A DNA stretch of 64,000 nucleotides from Tenrec ecaudatus (lineage: Eukaryota; Chordata; Mammalia; Afrosoricida; Tenrecidae), in contig NC_134541.1 of assembly GCF_050624435.1 (NCBI RefSeq), forward strand, positions 8,012,983 through 8,076,982, given 5' to 3'. Shown one piece after another: positions 1-11,745 of this stretch (the stretch's first letter is position 1; each line of letters starts with the position of its first letter). Both the position numbers and the translations under genes were made by a program. Under the pieces are notes generated by a model. That model was not told the origin of the DNA. It saw only the letters and a program-made list of their open reading frames with translations, and did no database searches.

Positions 1-258
1 AGCACATTTGTACATTTGTTGCCATCCTCATTCTCAAAACATTTTCTTTCTACTTGAGCCCTTGGTATCAGCTCCTCATTTTTTCCCCTCCCTCCCCACT
101 CCCACTTCCCTCATGAACCCTTGATAATTTATAAATTATTATTATTTTGTCATATCTTACACCGTCCAATCTCTCCCTTTCACCCACTTCTCTGCTGTCC
201 ATTCCCCAGGAAAGGGGTTATATGTAGATCCTTGTAATTTGTTCCCCCTATCCCCTTG
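1..258 (-). mobile_element. L1 LINE 3' UTR fragment, sense part of a 5'-inverted insertion
   Basis: Read on the minus strand, this matches the 3' UTR of the L1 copies at 48038-48465 and 18325-18640: the 'gatctacatataac' region, the 'gacaaaataat' segment and the polypurine 'gggaggggaaaaaatgagg' stretch follow in the same order. The extreme 3' tail lies outside the window. At about 258 the homology stops and the upstream part of the same 3' UTR continues in the opposite orientation. Assignment to L1 rests on internal comparison and on the polypurine-rich, A-tailed character of the other copies. Confidence 0.75.
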
Positions 259-495
259 CAGAAGGGCCGCAGGAGGTGACGAACCAGTCAGGGTGCAGTG
301 TAGCAATGATGAAACATACAATTTCCCTCTAGTTCTTGAATACTTCCTCCCTGCCACTATGATGATCCCAATTCTCCCGTACAAAAGCGGCTGGACCAGA
401 GGATGTACACTGGTACTGATAGGACCTGGGAACAAAGGGAATCCAGGATGGATGATGAACCCCTCAGGACCAGTGATGAGAGTGACATCATTTCA
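258..495 (+). mobile_element. L1 3' UTR fragment, inverted 5' part
   Basis: On the plus strand this reads 'cagaagggccgcaggagg', 'gtcagggtgcagtgtagca' and 'gggaatccaggatgga', in the order of the plus-oriented L1 copies at 26935 and 48070. It covers the part of the 3' UTR immediately upstream of the piece at 1-258 but points the other way. Together the two pieces form one 5'-inverted L1 insertion. Homology fades after 'gatgagagtgacatcat' near 495. Confidence 0.7.
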
Positions 496-784
496 TATCC
501 CCAAGTCAGATGCCCAGCAGGTTTGGATGGCCCTCTCCTTCATGGGGCAATGGGCTGTGTGTGGGCTGAAATCTAGGTGGCAGGGTGACTGCCTACTTTC
601 TGGGAATTCTGAGGAAGGTTGCCACTCAGTTTTGCCAGCGTTCACTTCCACTTGTTGGTGAGTTGTGGTCTCATGTTTGCAGTCAGTTGGTCAGGAGTCA
701 TTCTCTGCTTCCACATGTCACCCCACTCCTTGGCTCTGGACTCCCTTTGTCCATCTTCAAAGCCAGCAGCGGGAGCACCAGAAC
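496..784. other. Stretch without recognisable feature
   Basis: No repeat family or coding pattern is recognised. Short ORFs cross it in several frames, but none has a familiar motif. Confidence 0.5.
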
Positions 785-1005
785 ATATTGACTGATATGA
801 TGCCGAAAGAGGAAAATTCCTAGGTTGGAAAGCAGTCAGAATGCACCCTTGCCTCAACAATGGACTCCAACTGACCAATGATCCTGAAGACAGTGCAGAA
901 GCAGGCAGCTGTTTGTGCTCTTGTACAGTAAGACATCATGAGTGGGAGTCAGCTACGTGACAACTCACAGCAATGGAATCCCAAATCAGACGACCTGGGA
1001 CTGGT
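785..1005 (+). mobile_element. Diverged RTE LINE or AfroSINE tail
   Basis: Contains the degraded order typical of afrotherian RTE/AfroSINE 3' portions: 'gatatgatgccgaaagagg', then 'gatcctgaagacagtgcag', then 'gagtgggagtcagct' and 'ctcacagcaatgg'. Strongly diverged, so boundaries are approximate. Confidence 0.55.
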
Positions 1006-1728
1006 TCCGTTAGGAGAAACCCAACAATCTCTCAAACAATCAACAGAGAAGAAACAAAAACCTCCAAATGGAGAAATACCAGAGAGAGGCAGGCTGTCTA
1101 GTTCAGTAACTCCTAGCCAATGTGGTTATTCAAAGGAAAATCAATTAAAGTTGAGAGTTAGTTCCACAATGACAGTGAACTACCCACTGCTGTTGTGGCG
1201 ATGGTCCTCCCAGTGTAGAACTTGTGAGCATCATGGAACATTCTATTGGACAGTGTTGAAAAGAGCCATGGGTGACCACCGCCACATTGCTGCATGAAAA
1301 AAAAAATCTCATTTGTTTTCCAACAGATCACTTGGGACTCTTTTATTTGCAGGTAGTAGAAACCATATTCAGCCAAGTTGAGTTTCCCAACACCCAATCC
1401 CCAGTGTCCCCAGGAGCTGCAGGACAGCACCACCATAAAGAAGGCCACTGTGAACTGGAATGGTAGCTTTAACAGTGGGAAGAGCATGAATCAATGGCTC
1501 TACATGAGCATTCTTGCAATGCACTGCATGATGCACCTATAGCTTCTCATCCTCAACTCCTGGTTTTGAGTAATGGTGTGTCTGTAGCAGGTGTGTCTCT
1601 AGAAGAGCTATATATAAAGATGCACAGAGCACATAGGGAAGCTACAAGGGTTACGGAAGCATTCTGAGAAAGGAAGCTGGGGACAGAAGGTCTCCATCCT
1701 CATGATAGTATTGAAGGACAAATAAGAA
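1006..1728. other. Stretch without recognisable feature
   Basis: Mixed-composition sequence with only short chance ORFs. No repeat or gene was recognised. Confidence 0.45.
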
Positions 1729-2030
1729 GGCAGCACTGGCTCAGGGCTAGAATTCTTGCCTTCTACCCAGAGATCAGGTGTGGTTCATCATTCATCCACC
1801 TCAAGCTCAGCCACCATCCATCTATCAGTGGAAAGCTGTGTTTCAGAAGAGCTTAGAAGCAAGCATGGACCAGAAAGGAATATCGAGAGATCTATTTCTA
1901 AAAGCCAGCCAATAAAAAGTCTGTATATCAATGTATCAAAAGAATCTGACCCAGTCATGGGAATGGCACCGGAGTAGACAGGATATCATTCTGCTGGGCA
2001 TGAGACGACCATGAGTTGAGGACTGTTGAG
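1729..2030 (+). mobile_element. AfroSINE with tRNA-Gly-like head
   Basis: The 5' part, 'ggcagcactggctcagggc' followed by 'tagaattcttgccttctac', resembles the A-box half of tRNA-Gly, but the B-box half is degraded ('agatcaggtgtggttca'). It continues with 'cacctcaagctcagccacca', 'ctatcagtggaaagctgtg' and the RTE-like tail 'catgggaatggcacc' and 'ctgggcatgagacgaccatg'. This is the structure of the tRNA-headed afrotherian SINE family with an RTE-shared 3' end. No A-tail is clear. It is not a functional tRNA gene. Confidence 0.75.
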
Positions 2031-2664
2031 TGATTATATCTCACTAACAGGCAGAAAACACAAGGAGATGGTGGGCTAAGTGGTGTTACATCGAGCGTAT
2101 TCCAATGAAGGAGTTCAAGCAAACTGTGCATGAACTTCTGAATATAAATCAGATGATCTGCTGTATAAAACGTCAACTGAATTCACAATGGAAAATGTGA
2201 AAATTACATATGTTTCTACTTGCAAAAGAAGAAAATAAAGTCAATGGGGGAGGCAGAGAGGTAAGAGAAAGAAATCAAGATTAAGAGCATAGCTTTAATA
2301 AACCAATTAATTTTATCACAGTTTAGCATGCTAGAAGCCCAGATTCAGCGCCAGCCTTTCTGTTGCTCTGTGGAAAGTTCCTTTCAACATCTGTGGGCCT
2401 AATATCCCTTTGAGATCCCCTTGTGTTTTGGCATCAATCTTCTGCTTGGTCTAAGGGGTTCAAAGCTCAGGGACTCTGTGTCCAAATGATGAGCACCACT
2501 CCTGCCTCTTTTTCCCTTGGTGGTAGTATGACCCTCTCTCCCTATTCATGTCTCTTTCCCCTCTCTTTTAAGATAGAAGGCGTGGCAGGCCACACCTCAG
2601 GAAAGCGCCTCCTACATGAGATATCAGGGCTGCTGTTGTTAAGATACTGTTGCCTTACAATCCG
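2031..2664. other. Stretch without recognisable feature
   Basis: No gene or family recognised. The longest ORF (2423-2734) runs into the RTE fragment at its end and has no known motif. Confidence 0.4.
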
Positions 2665-2825
2665 TCCCTGTGTACAGCAACCCCCTGTACAACAGAATGA
2701 AACAGAGCCTGGGCTGCTCCATTGTCCCAATTAGGTTTGAGTCCATTGTAACCATGGTGCCAACCCATGCCATCCAGTGTCCTCATCTTGTTTGATGACC
2801 CTCTCCTTGACCAAGTATCAAGCCC
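2665..2825 (-). mobile_element. RTE LINE 3' fragment, left part, split by an LTR
   Basis: Minus-oriented RTE 3' sequence recognised on the plus strand by 'gtacaacagaatgaaacag', 'gtttgagtccattgtaacc' and 'tgatgaccctctccttgacc'. It breaks at 2825 and resumes at 3355 with the next expected stretch, so the LTR-like element at 2826-3354 inserted into it. The last five bases, agccc, are duplicated at 3355-3359. Confidence 0.7.
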
Positions 2826-3354
2826 TGTGGGAGTTACATAATCTGGTGTCAATTTGAAGATTAAGAGTAAAGAGATGGAGTCTAGCCTGTCCATCAGGTG
2901 AAAGACAATGAGGCCTCTTTATGGGCATGGCCTTCTCCTGAGGATTCTGTTTTTCTTCCATGGAGGCAGTAGGCATACACTCTCTCTCTGCTGACTCCCT
3001 GAGAGATGCTCTACTGACAAGACACATGGCACTATGCTGATAGAGTCCTGCCCTGAGGCCTGGAGAAGCCACATGGAGACCCCTGCTGGTGCTGAGGTGC
3101 ATAAAACGCCACTGGATCCCACCCACTGACCTGTGATCTTCCTGCATTCAGCATCATTGCATGTATTTCTCGAGTCTGAAGAGGACTTTATAGATTGGTA
3201 TTAGACATAGGGTACTAATATTGGATTTATGGACTTGATCCATACTGGGATGAGATGTTTTCTCAATATTCAGCTGCTCTTGTATATAAAGTCCGTTCTT
3301 ATATACTTATGACTATCTCTGGATTTGTTTTTCTAGGCTACCCAGACTAACACA
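2826..3354 (-). mobile_element. Solo LTR-like element with perfect 5-bp target duplication
   Basis: On the minus strand it begins tgtgttagtctgggtag and ends aactcccaca. It is flanked on both sides by AGCCC (2821-2825 and 3355-3359). Homologous copies lie at 13239, 16778, 18241, 34070, 56474, 58484 and 63517. TG...CA ends, a length near 500 bp, no coding capacity and 5-bp duplications fit an ERVL/MaLR-type solo LTR. The two halves of the interrupted RTE flank it. Confidence 0.75.
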
Positions 3355-3505
3355 AGCCCCTTTCCATGAAATGGTCTCTCCTGAAAGCACACTCAAAGTA
3401 GAGGAGACTAAGTCCTGCCATCCTCCCTCCTCATTAATATTCTGGTTGTACTCCTTCCCATTGTTCAATTTCTGATACTTTAAGGGCTTCCCATGATCTG
3501 ACTCC
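3355..3505 (-). mobile_element. RTE LINE 3' fragment, right part
   Basis: Continues the RTE piece at 2665-2825 after the LTR: 'ccatgaaatggtctctcctg', 'agtcctgccatcctccctcc', 'ttctggttgtactccttccc'. These are the diverged forms of the RTE 3' region seen at 45300-45420 and 57340-57440. Confidence 0.65.
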
Positions 3506-3559
3506 AATTAGAAGAATGCATGTTGCTGATTTTCATACCTCCTGAAGCAAATGCTTCCT

Positions 3560-3775
3560 AGGCAAGGCTGGCGGGAGACCAACATGTTTACTTTGGACAC
3601 ATCATCAAGAGAGATCCATTGTTAGGTCAAGGAGAGAATCAGTGAAGTTGAAGGACACCGCAGTGAGCTGGATTGACACTGTAGCCACAATGATAGATCC
3701 CAACAATATTTTGTTTTATTTTCTGTGACATATAAAGTTGCCACGAGTAGGAGCTGACATACATCTGAGAAGCCA
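3560..3775 (+). mobile_element. RTE LINE 3' tail fragment
   Basis: Plus-strand RTE C-terminal coding relic and tail: 'tttactttggacacatcat' (from the coding stretch YFGH), 'agctggattgacactgtagc' and 'gccacgagtaggagctgac'. The same order occurs at 8560-8770 and 54710-54930. Reading frames are broken. Confidence 0.7.
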
Positions 3776-4574
3776 CACCATTAGGTGGACGACAAATGAA
3801 CTGGCCGCTAGGCACCTCTCCCTTTCCCTTCTGGTGACTCGAGAATTTTCATTTGAAAACATCAAGCCTCTGTGGATAAACACAGCTTTCGTTTTGTGGT
3901 GTTTGTTTTAATAATAAAACAAACCCTGCAATATTCTTGAGCTTGTCTGGAGAAAAGCAAATGTGTGACAGCCATCACCTACCAGAGAATATTTCCAGTG
4001 AATTGCAACTCCCTCCCTATTTAGGAGCAATGAGCTCAGTGGTCCAGTGGGAAGGACGTTGGCCATTCTCCCTTGATAGAGTACAAGACTTAGGCCCGGT
4101 TGCTCAAGGACAGCACCTAGTGCCTTCGATGAGCTCCCTGGTGACAGATGAACCCCAGTCACCAAAGTGAACTCAAGAAAGAGCTTATGTTTTTGCTTTT
4201 TCATTGCTGTTCCTTCACAGCCCTGGGCTGCTGTGTATTTCAGATGACATGTTTGTTCAGATTCTCGCCTGCTCTCAATCAAAGAGAATGTAGGAGGCTC
4301 ATTTCAGGGTTCTTTGGCTCTAATAGGTAACCTAGGAGCTATGCTTTATTTAGAGTTTTCAATTACACTCTTCAGAGGTATTTCTTGGGAAAACAGTTGG
4401 CCAGAGATAGATCCTGGTTGGACACAGTGTGTCTGATGTGTGGGCTCCTGGCTGGTGATGGTGCTTAGAGGAAAAATGTTGTGCTCCAGCAAAAGTGTAT
4501 GGGGAAAGAAGTTTTAAGAGAAAACAGAAAGAAGAAATATAATTTGTCTTCTTAAAATATGCACACACACGCGT
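3776..4574. other. Mostly unrecognised stretch upstream of the SKP1 retrocopy
   Basis: No clear gene. Around 4030-4110 'agtggtccagtgggaagga' faintly resembles a tRNA-derived SINE head, but the B-box side is not convincing. The last 14 bases (4561-4574, gcacacacacgcgt) are the probable left target-site duplication of the retrocopy. Confidence 0.4.
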
Positions 4575-5392
<818 letters not shown>

Positions 5393-5405
5393 CGCACACA
5401 CGCAT

Positions 5406-6720
5406 ATTCCCCCTTAAAAAACAAAACCTTCTTTCATCTCCTCTGCAAATCTTTCTCAAGATAAAGGAATTTAGATAAAGGGGAGCAACTTGTCAATGGG
5501 TTAGCAGCTGATTATGTACACCCCCCCTAAACTAAGAATGCCAGCATTCAACTCATTAATGTGTCCTTTAAGTATTGACTGTGATGTCTTAATTAATGTG
5601 CTCTATTTTGCCTCTCTAGGATCGAGTGCCTATTGCAATGGTTACAAAGAACTCATAGGCAAAGTTCATGACTAAAAGGCTGATTAAGGAAGTTATCAAG
5701 TTGTAGTAACAGTGAGAGATGCTCAGGGTTGAGCGCTTCATTATAACATGTTACTAAGTTCTTTTAGGTTTGCTAATAAACGTCCAAAGGGTCATATGAC
5801 TCCACTGTAAATCTCAATTTGAGGCTACTCAGCTCAAACCCTGAGGGTCAACAAGTCACCTTTCCCCAACAAAGTTCTCAGAGGCACCCACTCTTCATGC
5901 CGGCGCTTGCACGGAAGCATTTGTCTTAACTTGCTCTGTGGGTCGGGAAGTCCATCAGGCTATTGCATGCTCTGGATCCTGGTTCTGCTGCTGTTCCTCT
6001 GGTGGGATAGCAGCCTTCTGGACCCAGGGAGTTCACTGTGCGGGGATCTTGGGGACAAAAGATGTGCTCCAGCCTGATTCTTGCTGGTTATCAATTCCTA
6101 CTCTGAGGGCTCATTTTTGTATACAGAGAGATGGCACACTAGGGAAGCCTGCGTACAATCGCTCTCTAGGGGATCCAATCAGTCTCTCTCCCCACCTTCT
6201 TACCAGACCCAGGCAGAAAAAGGTCGTTCCTTTCCGTAGGACTAAGAGACTTTGGCAGAAGAGCCACAGTGACTAATTCACTCCCCTGCACTCCCCCAAG
6301 CGATTTGTGCTCATTTACTGTCACTTTTCAGTAAGCTTTGGAGTGCTAACCGCAAAGTTGGTGATACAGACCTGCTAGCCACTTCAGAAGTCCTGCATAG
6401 AGTGAGTCTCTGCCGTGTGGGCTCCTGTGCATGGCAGTGGAACTCGATTATGATGGGAGCTCAAACACACCTAGAGGTCTCACTGAAGCAAAGTACAGTG
6501 ACCTGCTCCTATAAAGTATACAGCTTCTGAACACCCAGGAGGCGGAACGGCCTGGATGGCAATGGAATGCCCAGATCTATTCACAGGGTCCCCACATGGA
6601 TTAAGCGTCCAGTGAATTCCCTCTGACCACAGTCCAAGCATATCAGGAACTTTGCCATCAAACAGAGGACATTGTAAAGTCCGTTGTGGCAGATGTCATT
6701 AGGTTCAAATGCAACATCCT
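5406..6720. other. Stretch without recognisable gene
   Basis: No coding gene recognised. The ORF at 5938-6276 has no family motif. Around 6330-6460 there are weak SINE-like words ('ttggagtgctaaccgcaaag', 'cctgctagccacttcagaag') that may be an old, eroded SINE. Confidence 0.4.
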
Positions 6721-6721
6721 A

Positions 6722-7095
6722 TCATTTGATCTCCCTTTTGACCCATTTTGAAGTTGTTTCCGGTTTTAATATTTTCTGCTTTCTTTTTGATTGAGGTTTT
6801 TTTCTCTTGCTTTGTCATCAATGTTGTGTTTTTATTTTTGTTTGCTTTTTTCTTGTCTGTGTATTGGAAGATGGCCTGTATGTCAAATGCAGGACAGGTG
6901 AATCTACAGAGACAGTAATTAGATGATCACTTAGGGGCAAGGCAGAGGGGTTTAGGAGGAAATGGGAGCTAACAACCATGAATACGAGAAGAAAATGTTC
7001 TGAAACGTTTACACAACTCTTCCTTATAAGACTGGATGATGAAGCTGTATGATATGTGAATTATGCCAATAAAACTATTTTCAAAAAGAATTCAG
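6722..7095 (+). mobile_element. L1 LINE 3' UTR fragment
   Basis: T-rich start ('ttttgacccatttt'), then 'gacaggtgaatctacagag', a purine-rich 'aggcagaggggtttaggagg' and the tail 'gccaataaaactattttcaa' followed by an A-rich end. The same order occurs at 62815-63200 and 43250-43460. It is a 5'-truncated L1 with an AATAAA-type signal near 7065. Confidence 0.65.
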
Positions 7096-7914
7096 CAGAG
7101 GCAAAAACTATGGTGCCAATTTCTCCCCTGTAACATATGAGGCTGCCCTGAATCAGATTTAATTCAATGGCAATGGACTCCCTATTAAGTCGTTAAATAC
7201 GGAAGTACTCCAGACTTGTTTCTGTCCCTTCTTCATCGCTCGCTCTATGTTATTGCACATACATGTCATCCACACGTGTGGTGTAGATGCTCCTCTGTAG
7301 GTGTAGATTCTCTGACTTTCAGTCCTATAGCTCTGTCGTCTGATTGCCTTCTCTTGTTTGTTAAGATGCCCTACATGTCAGCACTTCCAGAGCCATATTC
7401 ATAAATTTCTCCATAATTTTGTCTTCATCCAGTGCTTTGTTTCTCAATAGCTAGTAGGATGATCTTTTAGTTGTTTGTCAGAAACCTAAAATCAAATATT
7501 GGCATCACCTTGACCAATCCAACATCCAAACCACCACCAAATGCTGGGGGTTTCCTTTATCTTTTCCACAAAATATGTCTAGAATCCTTTGATGTCTCTC
7601 TATTCCACCCACATTCTAGTCAAAGCAATAATCAAAGTTCAGTCCGGCATACAAAGTCAATCATAGGTCATCAAAACTGCATTCTGTTTCTTCCAACCAA
7701 CTCGTTAACACTTTTTTATTATGGTTTGAGTAAGTTTCCATAGCAGTTTGCTTTTCCATGAATGATTTAAACACATTTTGTTTCATGGCACTGACTGCAA
7801 GCGTCCCAAGGTGACAGTAGTCTTGGGGATTTCTCCCGGGGTTTCACGTGTCTGTTCATTCTTGTTCCTATCCCTTCGGGTCTGCTGAGCTTTAGAGTCC
7901 AAGTAGAAGTCTCT
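7096..7914. other. Stretch without recognisable gene
   Basis: Low-GC sequence with short ORFs (7216-7404, 7471-7743) that carry no recognisable motif. A few SINE-like words near 7110-7190 are too weak to call. Confidence 0.4.
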
Positions 7915-8030
7915 TCTCTCAACTCACTGCCATGGAGTCGATTCGGACTCATGGTGAGTCCATGGGACAGAGTAGAAATTGTCCTTATGGATTTCCCAGT
8001 CTAGGACTCTTTATGGAAGGAGGACTCATT
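7915..8030 (-). mobile_element. Afrotherian SINE, partial
   Basis: Minus-oriented SINE 3' half: 'actgccatggagtcgattc', 'gggacagagtagaaattgtc' and 'ggactctttatgg' are the reverse complement of the common SINE tail seen at 11500-11610. The tRNA-like half is missing or unrecognisable. Confidence 0.7.
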
Positions 8031-8039
8031 AACAACCTA

Positions 8040-8800
8040 CAATATGCAGAGGCACACCTTCCGTGACTAAGGGGAAGAGGACTCCAAACCTGAATAGGGA
8101 TAACCAAGGACTACAAGTTGGCTACGGAAGGAAAAGAACACTCCGTACAGTTGGACTACAGGCAATGTCACGACGAACCGAGATCAGACCACAGATGTCA
8201 AGGATTTCATCTCCCTTGGAGCCACAGTCAATGTGCGGGGATACACGCATCCAGAAGTCAAGTGGTGCACTGCATCGCACAAATCTGCTACAGAGTGTTT
8301 AGTGGTTTTAAGCAATGGCGTCACTTTGAAGACTGAGCCTGGCTGAAATCATGGTATTTTCAATTGCCTCCTATATGAAAGCTAGGTCATGAATAAGGAA
8401 AACTGAAGTACGGAAGCCTGTAAATTAGGCTGTCAGTGAAGAATATGAAATATGCATGGGCTCCAGAAGAATAAGCACATCTGCCTTGAAATGGGGCAGA
8501 GCCAGAATGCTCCTTAGAACAGAGACAGGTGAAACTTCATCTCACATACTTTGATGTGTTATCAGGAGAGGCCACTCCCTGGAAAAGGGCATGATCGTTG
8601 ATAAAGCTAAGGATCAATAAGAAAGAGGGCAATTGTTAATGAGATGGATTGATGCAGTGGCAGCAACAATAGGCCCAAACACAGTGAACATTTTGAGGAT
8701 GACACAGGACCAGGGAGTGCTGGGTTCAGTTGTGCACAGGGTCACTGTAAGAGCCGATTCCATGTTACTTAATAAAAGGCAACAGCGGCATTCGTAAGGG
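8040..8800 (+). mobile_element. RTE LINE 3' fragment with broken reverse-transcriptase C-terminal region
   Basis: Plus-strand RTE relic spanning the end of the ORF and the tail. Coding traces include a degraded VKDFISLGA ('caaggatttcatctccct') and a degraded YFDVLSGEATPWKRA (8550-8590), followed by 'gagatggattgatgcagtgg' and 'cacagggtcactgtaagagc'. Frames are interrupted by several indels. In RTE elements this region follows the RT domain. It is a dead 5'-truncated copy. Confidence 0.75.
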
Positions 8801-10099
8801 CAGTATAATTTGGACTCTGTGGTTGTCCCACTTATCTCAAGGAGGTTGGAAGGTTGAGTGACTTTCTAATTTAGATGCCAGGTGAAACATCCTTAAATTA
8901 GCCCTTTCTCAGCTGAATTCAAAGTTTGGATCTAAGCATCACACCTAATTATAAGCCCCTTTAGAGTTGTTGGCATGGACTTGCTCTCTAAGTACTCTTC
9001 AGTAGCACTTGTGTTTCTGCTGGCGGCTAGTAGGAGGAATTCGAGTGAAGCAGGAAACTTTTAAACATCATTTGTTCCTTAATGAGAAATTCTGCTCTGT
9101 TGTTTAAAGGTCCTCACAACCGACACACCCACCATGCCATCTGAGGCTATCGTGAACTGCTCTGAGGACAATAAATCATCAATGGCATTTTCAACCCAGG
9201 TAATTATACCTTTCCTTTGGAGCTTCTTGATGTGTTCAACTAAAACTGAGCCATTTTCGGAATGAATTAAAAAGAACCACTTACAAATCGGTAACTGTGT
9301 ATGCAGAAGTGTTCCAGAAACATGGTTGGCCGCAGCGCCCAGCGTGGTTGATGGAAAGGGGAAAAAAACAAGTAAAAGAAGCACAATCCGTCCTACGGAA
9401 GATGCCAAAGGATAGCCTTCCGGGTTCTCCTGTACCGAGTCCAAGTTGCTAGGAGTGCTGGCTGCTCACTGCTCACAGGTAACTGCTGGTGGTTCAAATC
9501 TACAGGAGGAGCTTCAGGGTGATGGCCTAGGAAGAGACCCCCCAAAGATTTCAACACCGAAAGATCTCTGAAACACAATTCTGAGGTCACCTCGGTGGAA
9601 TCAATGTGACAGCAATGGGTGGGTTGGCATCTTAAAAGAATTTCCCTCTGTTGGACAGGAGACATGTCACATCTCAAAATAGCTAAGGTTCCCCTCTCGC
9701 CTGAAGAAGAGCCTGCTGGACACAGGCGGGGAGGGGGTATGTGAAATCCCAGCGTTCTGTTCTCAGGTTGGAGCAACTCCATCGTACTGTGCATGGGTCA
9801 GGCATTCCAAGTCCCCACTAGGGTCAGGCTTAGCCCATACTGGGCTGCAATCAGGCTTCCTTTTAGACCCTCCCTCTGCCCTAGCTGCTTCCCTAACACT
9901 GTTTCCAGTTTCATTTGATGGGATCTTATCAATAAATCAAACTCAATCTCAGTTATTGCTCTCAAGAAAGCCCGGTCTGAGACTTACTGAGATGACTGGA
10001 GACTGCCACTCAGGATATCTAACCATGGTGTTGGGCGCCACCAGCTCAAGTCCCTCTCACAGCCACTCCATGTTTCCAGGGAGAACTACTCAGACAGTT
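8801..10099. other. Mostly unrecognised stretch
   Basis: No gene recognised. Near 9440-9520, 'gctggtggttcaaatctaca' hints at a degraded plus-oriented SINE. The ORFs at 9079-9444 and 9393-9794 on the minus strand have no known motif and overlap each other in different frames. Confidence 0.35.
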
Positions 10100-10215
10100 T
10101 GTTGCTGCTGCTGTTGCTTAGGACTGTGATCTCAATGGAAACAGATTGCCAGGGTTTTCTCCTTATGGATCCACTTTGTGGTTCAAGTTACCAATGTTTG
10201 AGAAAGCTGCTGAGC
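10100..10215 (-). mobile_element. Degraded afrotherian SINE fragment
   Basis: 'gaaacagattgccagggttt' and 'ctccttatggatcc' resemble the minus-oriented body of old AfroSINE copies. Strongly diverged. Confidence 0.4.
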
Positions 10216-10294
10216 CCTAAAGAGTTGTGCTACCATGACACCTTTTACTTAAGTATCAACAATTTAACGGGGGAACAATGATTGTTGTCAAGTT

Positions 10295-10470
10295 GACTTT
10301 GATAATTGGTTGCTATGGAGTTGACATTCATTTGTGGCAATCCCACATGTGCCAGAGTAGAACTGGGCTCCACAGGATTTTCTCACCAGCCCTTTCTTCT
10401 GAAGAGCCTCTGGCAGGTGGGTCCAAACTGCCAACTTTTCCATTAATAGCCAATGGATGCTGGATCATAA
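10295..10470 (-). mobile_element. Old afrotherian SINE
   Basis: 'atgtgccagagtagaactgg', 'gggctccacaggattttctc', 'cctttcttctgaagagcctc', 'gtgggtccaaactgccaac' give the minus-strand order of a complete SINE body ending near its tRNA-like head at 10460. Confidence 0.7.
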
Positions 10471-11484
10471 GTGTCCGCTAGAAGTTCTGCATTGCATTTT
10501 AGAAATAACCACGAAAAAGACAATAAAAAAAAACAACTCAAGGGAAACCAGAAGGTAGAGCTTCAATCTGTAGGACACAGCAGTCCAATGAGGTATTGTC
10601 TCTGCATGAATGCACTCCAGGGACGTGCACCAGCAAATCACTCTGAACTCTGAAAATCCACATTGTCTAGCAGAGGACAGGCTGAGGGGACAAACCCAAC
10701 TGCAGCTGTTTGTGTTGCTGAGATCCTCTGTGCTTGGACTAGAGAAAGAGGAAGTCCCCTGGGGTCATAAAACAAGGCCATGGAAGTGGCCATGAGGGAC
10801 TACCACTGCACAAGGGATTTTCCCAGATTGAACCGGTTGAAAACGATCATTCATAAAACCTGGCAGATATGAAGTAGTCCTTGTTAAAAAAGCACCGATA
10901 ACTTTCCGAATACATAAAATACAGCAGGTGAAAAATCAATGAGGAGCTATTTGTCAGGTCTTTGCATTGGCGGACATTTAAAGATTGTGTCACCATGATG
11001 ATTCCTTTGAGCGACTTTTAATAAAACAAACATCTTTCCCCGGCTGTGTGTAGAAACACATTTTTCATTTTTTCCCATGTATTTGAGCATGTTATGATCC
11101 ATTTAAGAGAGCTTTAGTAGGGTTTTTTTTTCACGTGACAATTGAGTGAGTGTTGATACTTGAGTCTTTGTCTGACCATTGCTTATTTGTTTATAGCCCT
11201 ACTGCCCTCAGTGTCGCGGACCTAGAGAATTCAACAATGGTTGTGGTAGGTGCACTCATTCCTATTCCAAAGCATAGGGGAAGGTCGGCCCTGACCCTCC
11301 AGAGCACCAGCAATAAGGATTTGAATGAGGAGGAACGGGACTCTCACAAGTTGTCAAGTTTTTACACAGGAGAGGGAAAACTGGGGGGACTTCTTTATAT
11401 ATCTGTTTACAGGACTATAGACTTTCAGTAAAATAAAGAAGTGGGGAGGGACAAAATAAAATTAAGTCAAAGAAGGATACTCAT
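10471..11484. other. Stretch without recognisable gene
   Basis: No gene or repeat recognised. AT-rich, with short chance ORFs. Confidence 0.4.
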
Positions 11485-11745
11485 TGCCATTGACTCAATA
11501 CTAATTCAGAGTGACCCTACATTAAATCAACACTAATTCATAGTGACCCTATAGGACAGGGTAGAACTGCCCCTGTGAGTTTCCAAGACTCTAACTCTTT
11601 ATGGGAGCAGAAGGCTCAGTGTTTGTCCCCCAGAGCTGCTGGTGGTTTCCAACTGCTGGCCTGGCTGACGGCAGCCAATCCGGAACCACTATGTCACCAA
11701 GGAAACAGGATGCATGAAATCGGTAAAACGCAGTACAGTGCTCAG
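11485..11745 (-). mobile_element. Afrotherian SINE with an internal short duplication
   Basis: Minus-oriented SINE: 'ccctataggacagggtagaa', 'ctgcccctgtgagtttcc', 'ctctttatgggagcagaagg', 'agctgctggtggtttccaac', 'accactatgtcaccaagg'. The start of the body is present twice ('taattcagagtgacccta' near 11503 and 'taattcatagtgaccctata' near 11533). Confidence 0.8.

Noticed and set aside
1729-1800. tRNA-Gly gene
   Set aside because: The A-box half is tRNA-like but the B-box half is degraded and the sequence continues as a SINE with an RTE-type tail.
4030-4110. Second tRNA-derived SINE head ('agtggtccagtgggaagga')
   Set aside because: Only the first part resembles a tRNA. The expected B-box and SINE body do not follow convincingly.
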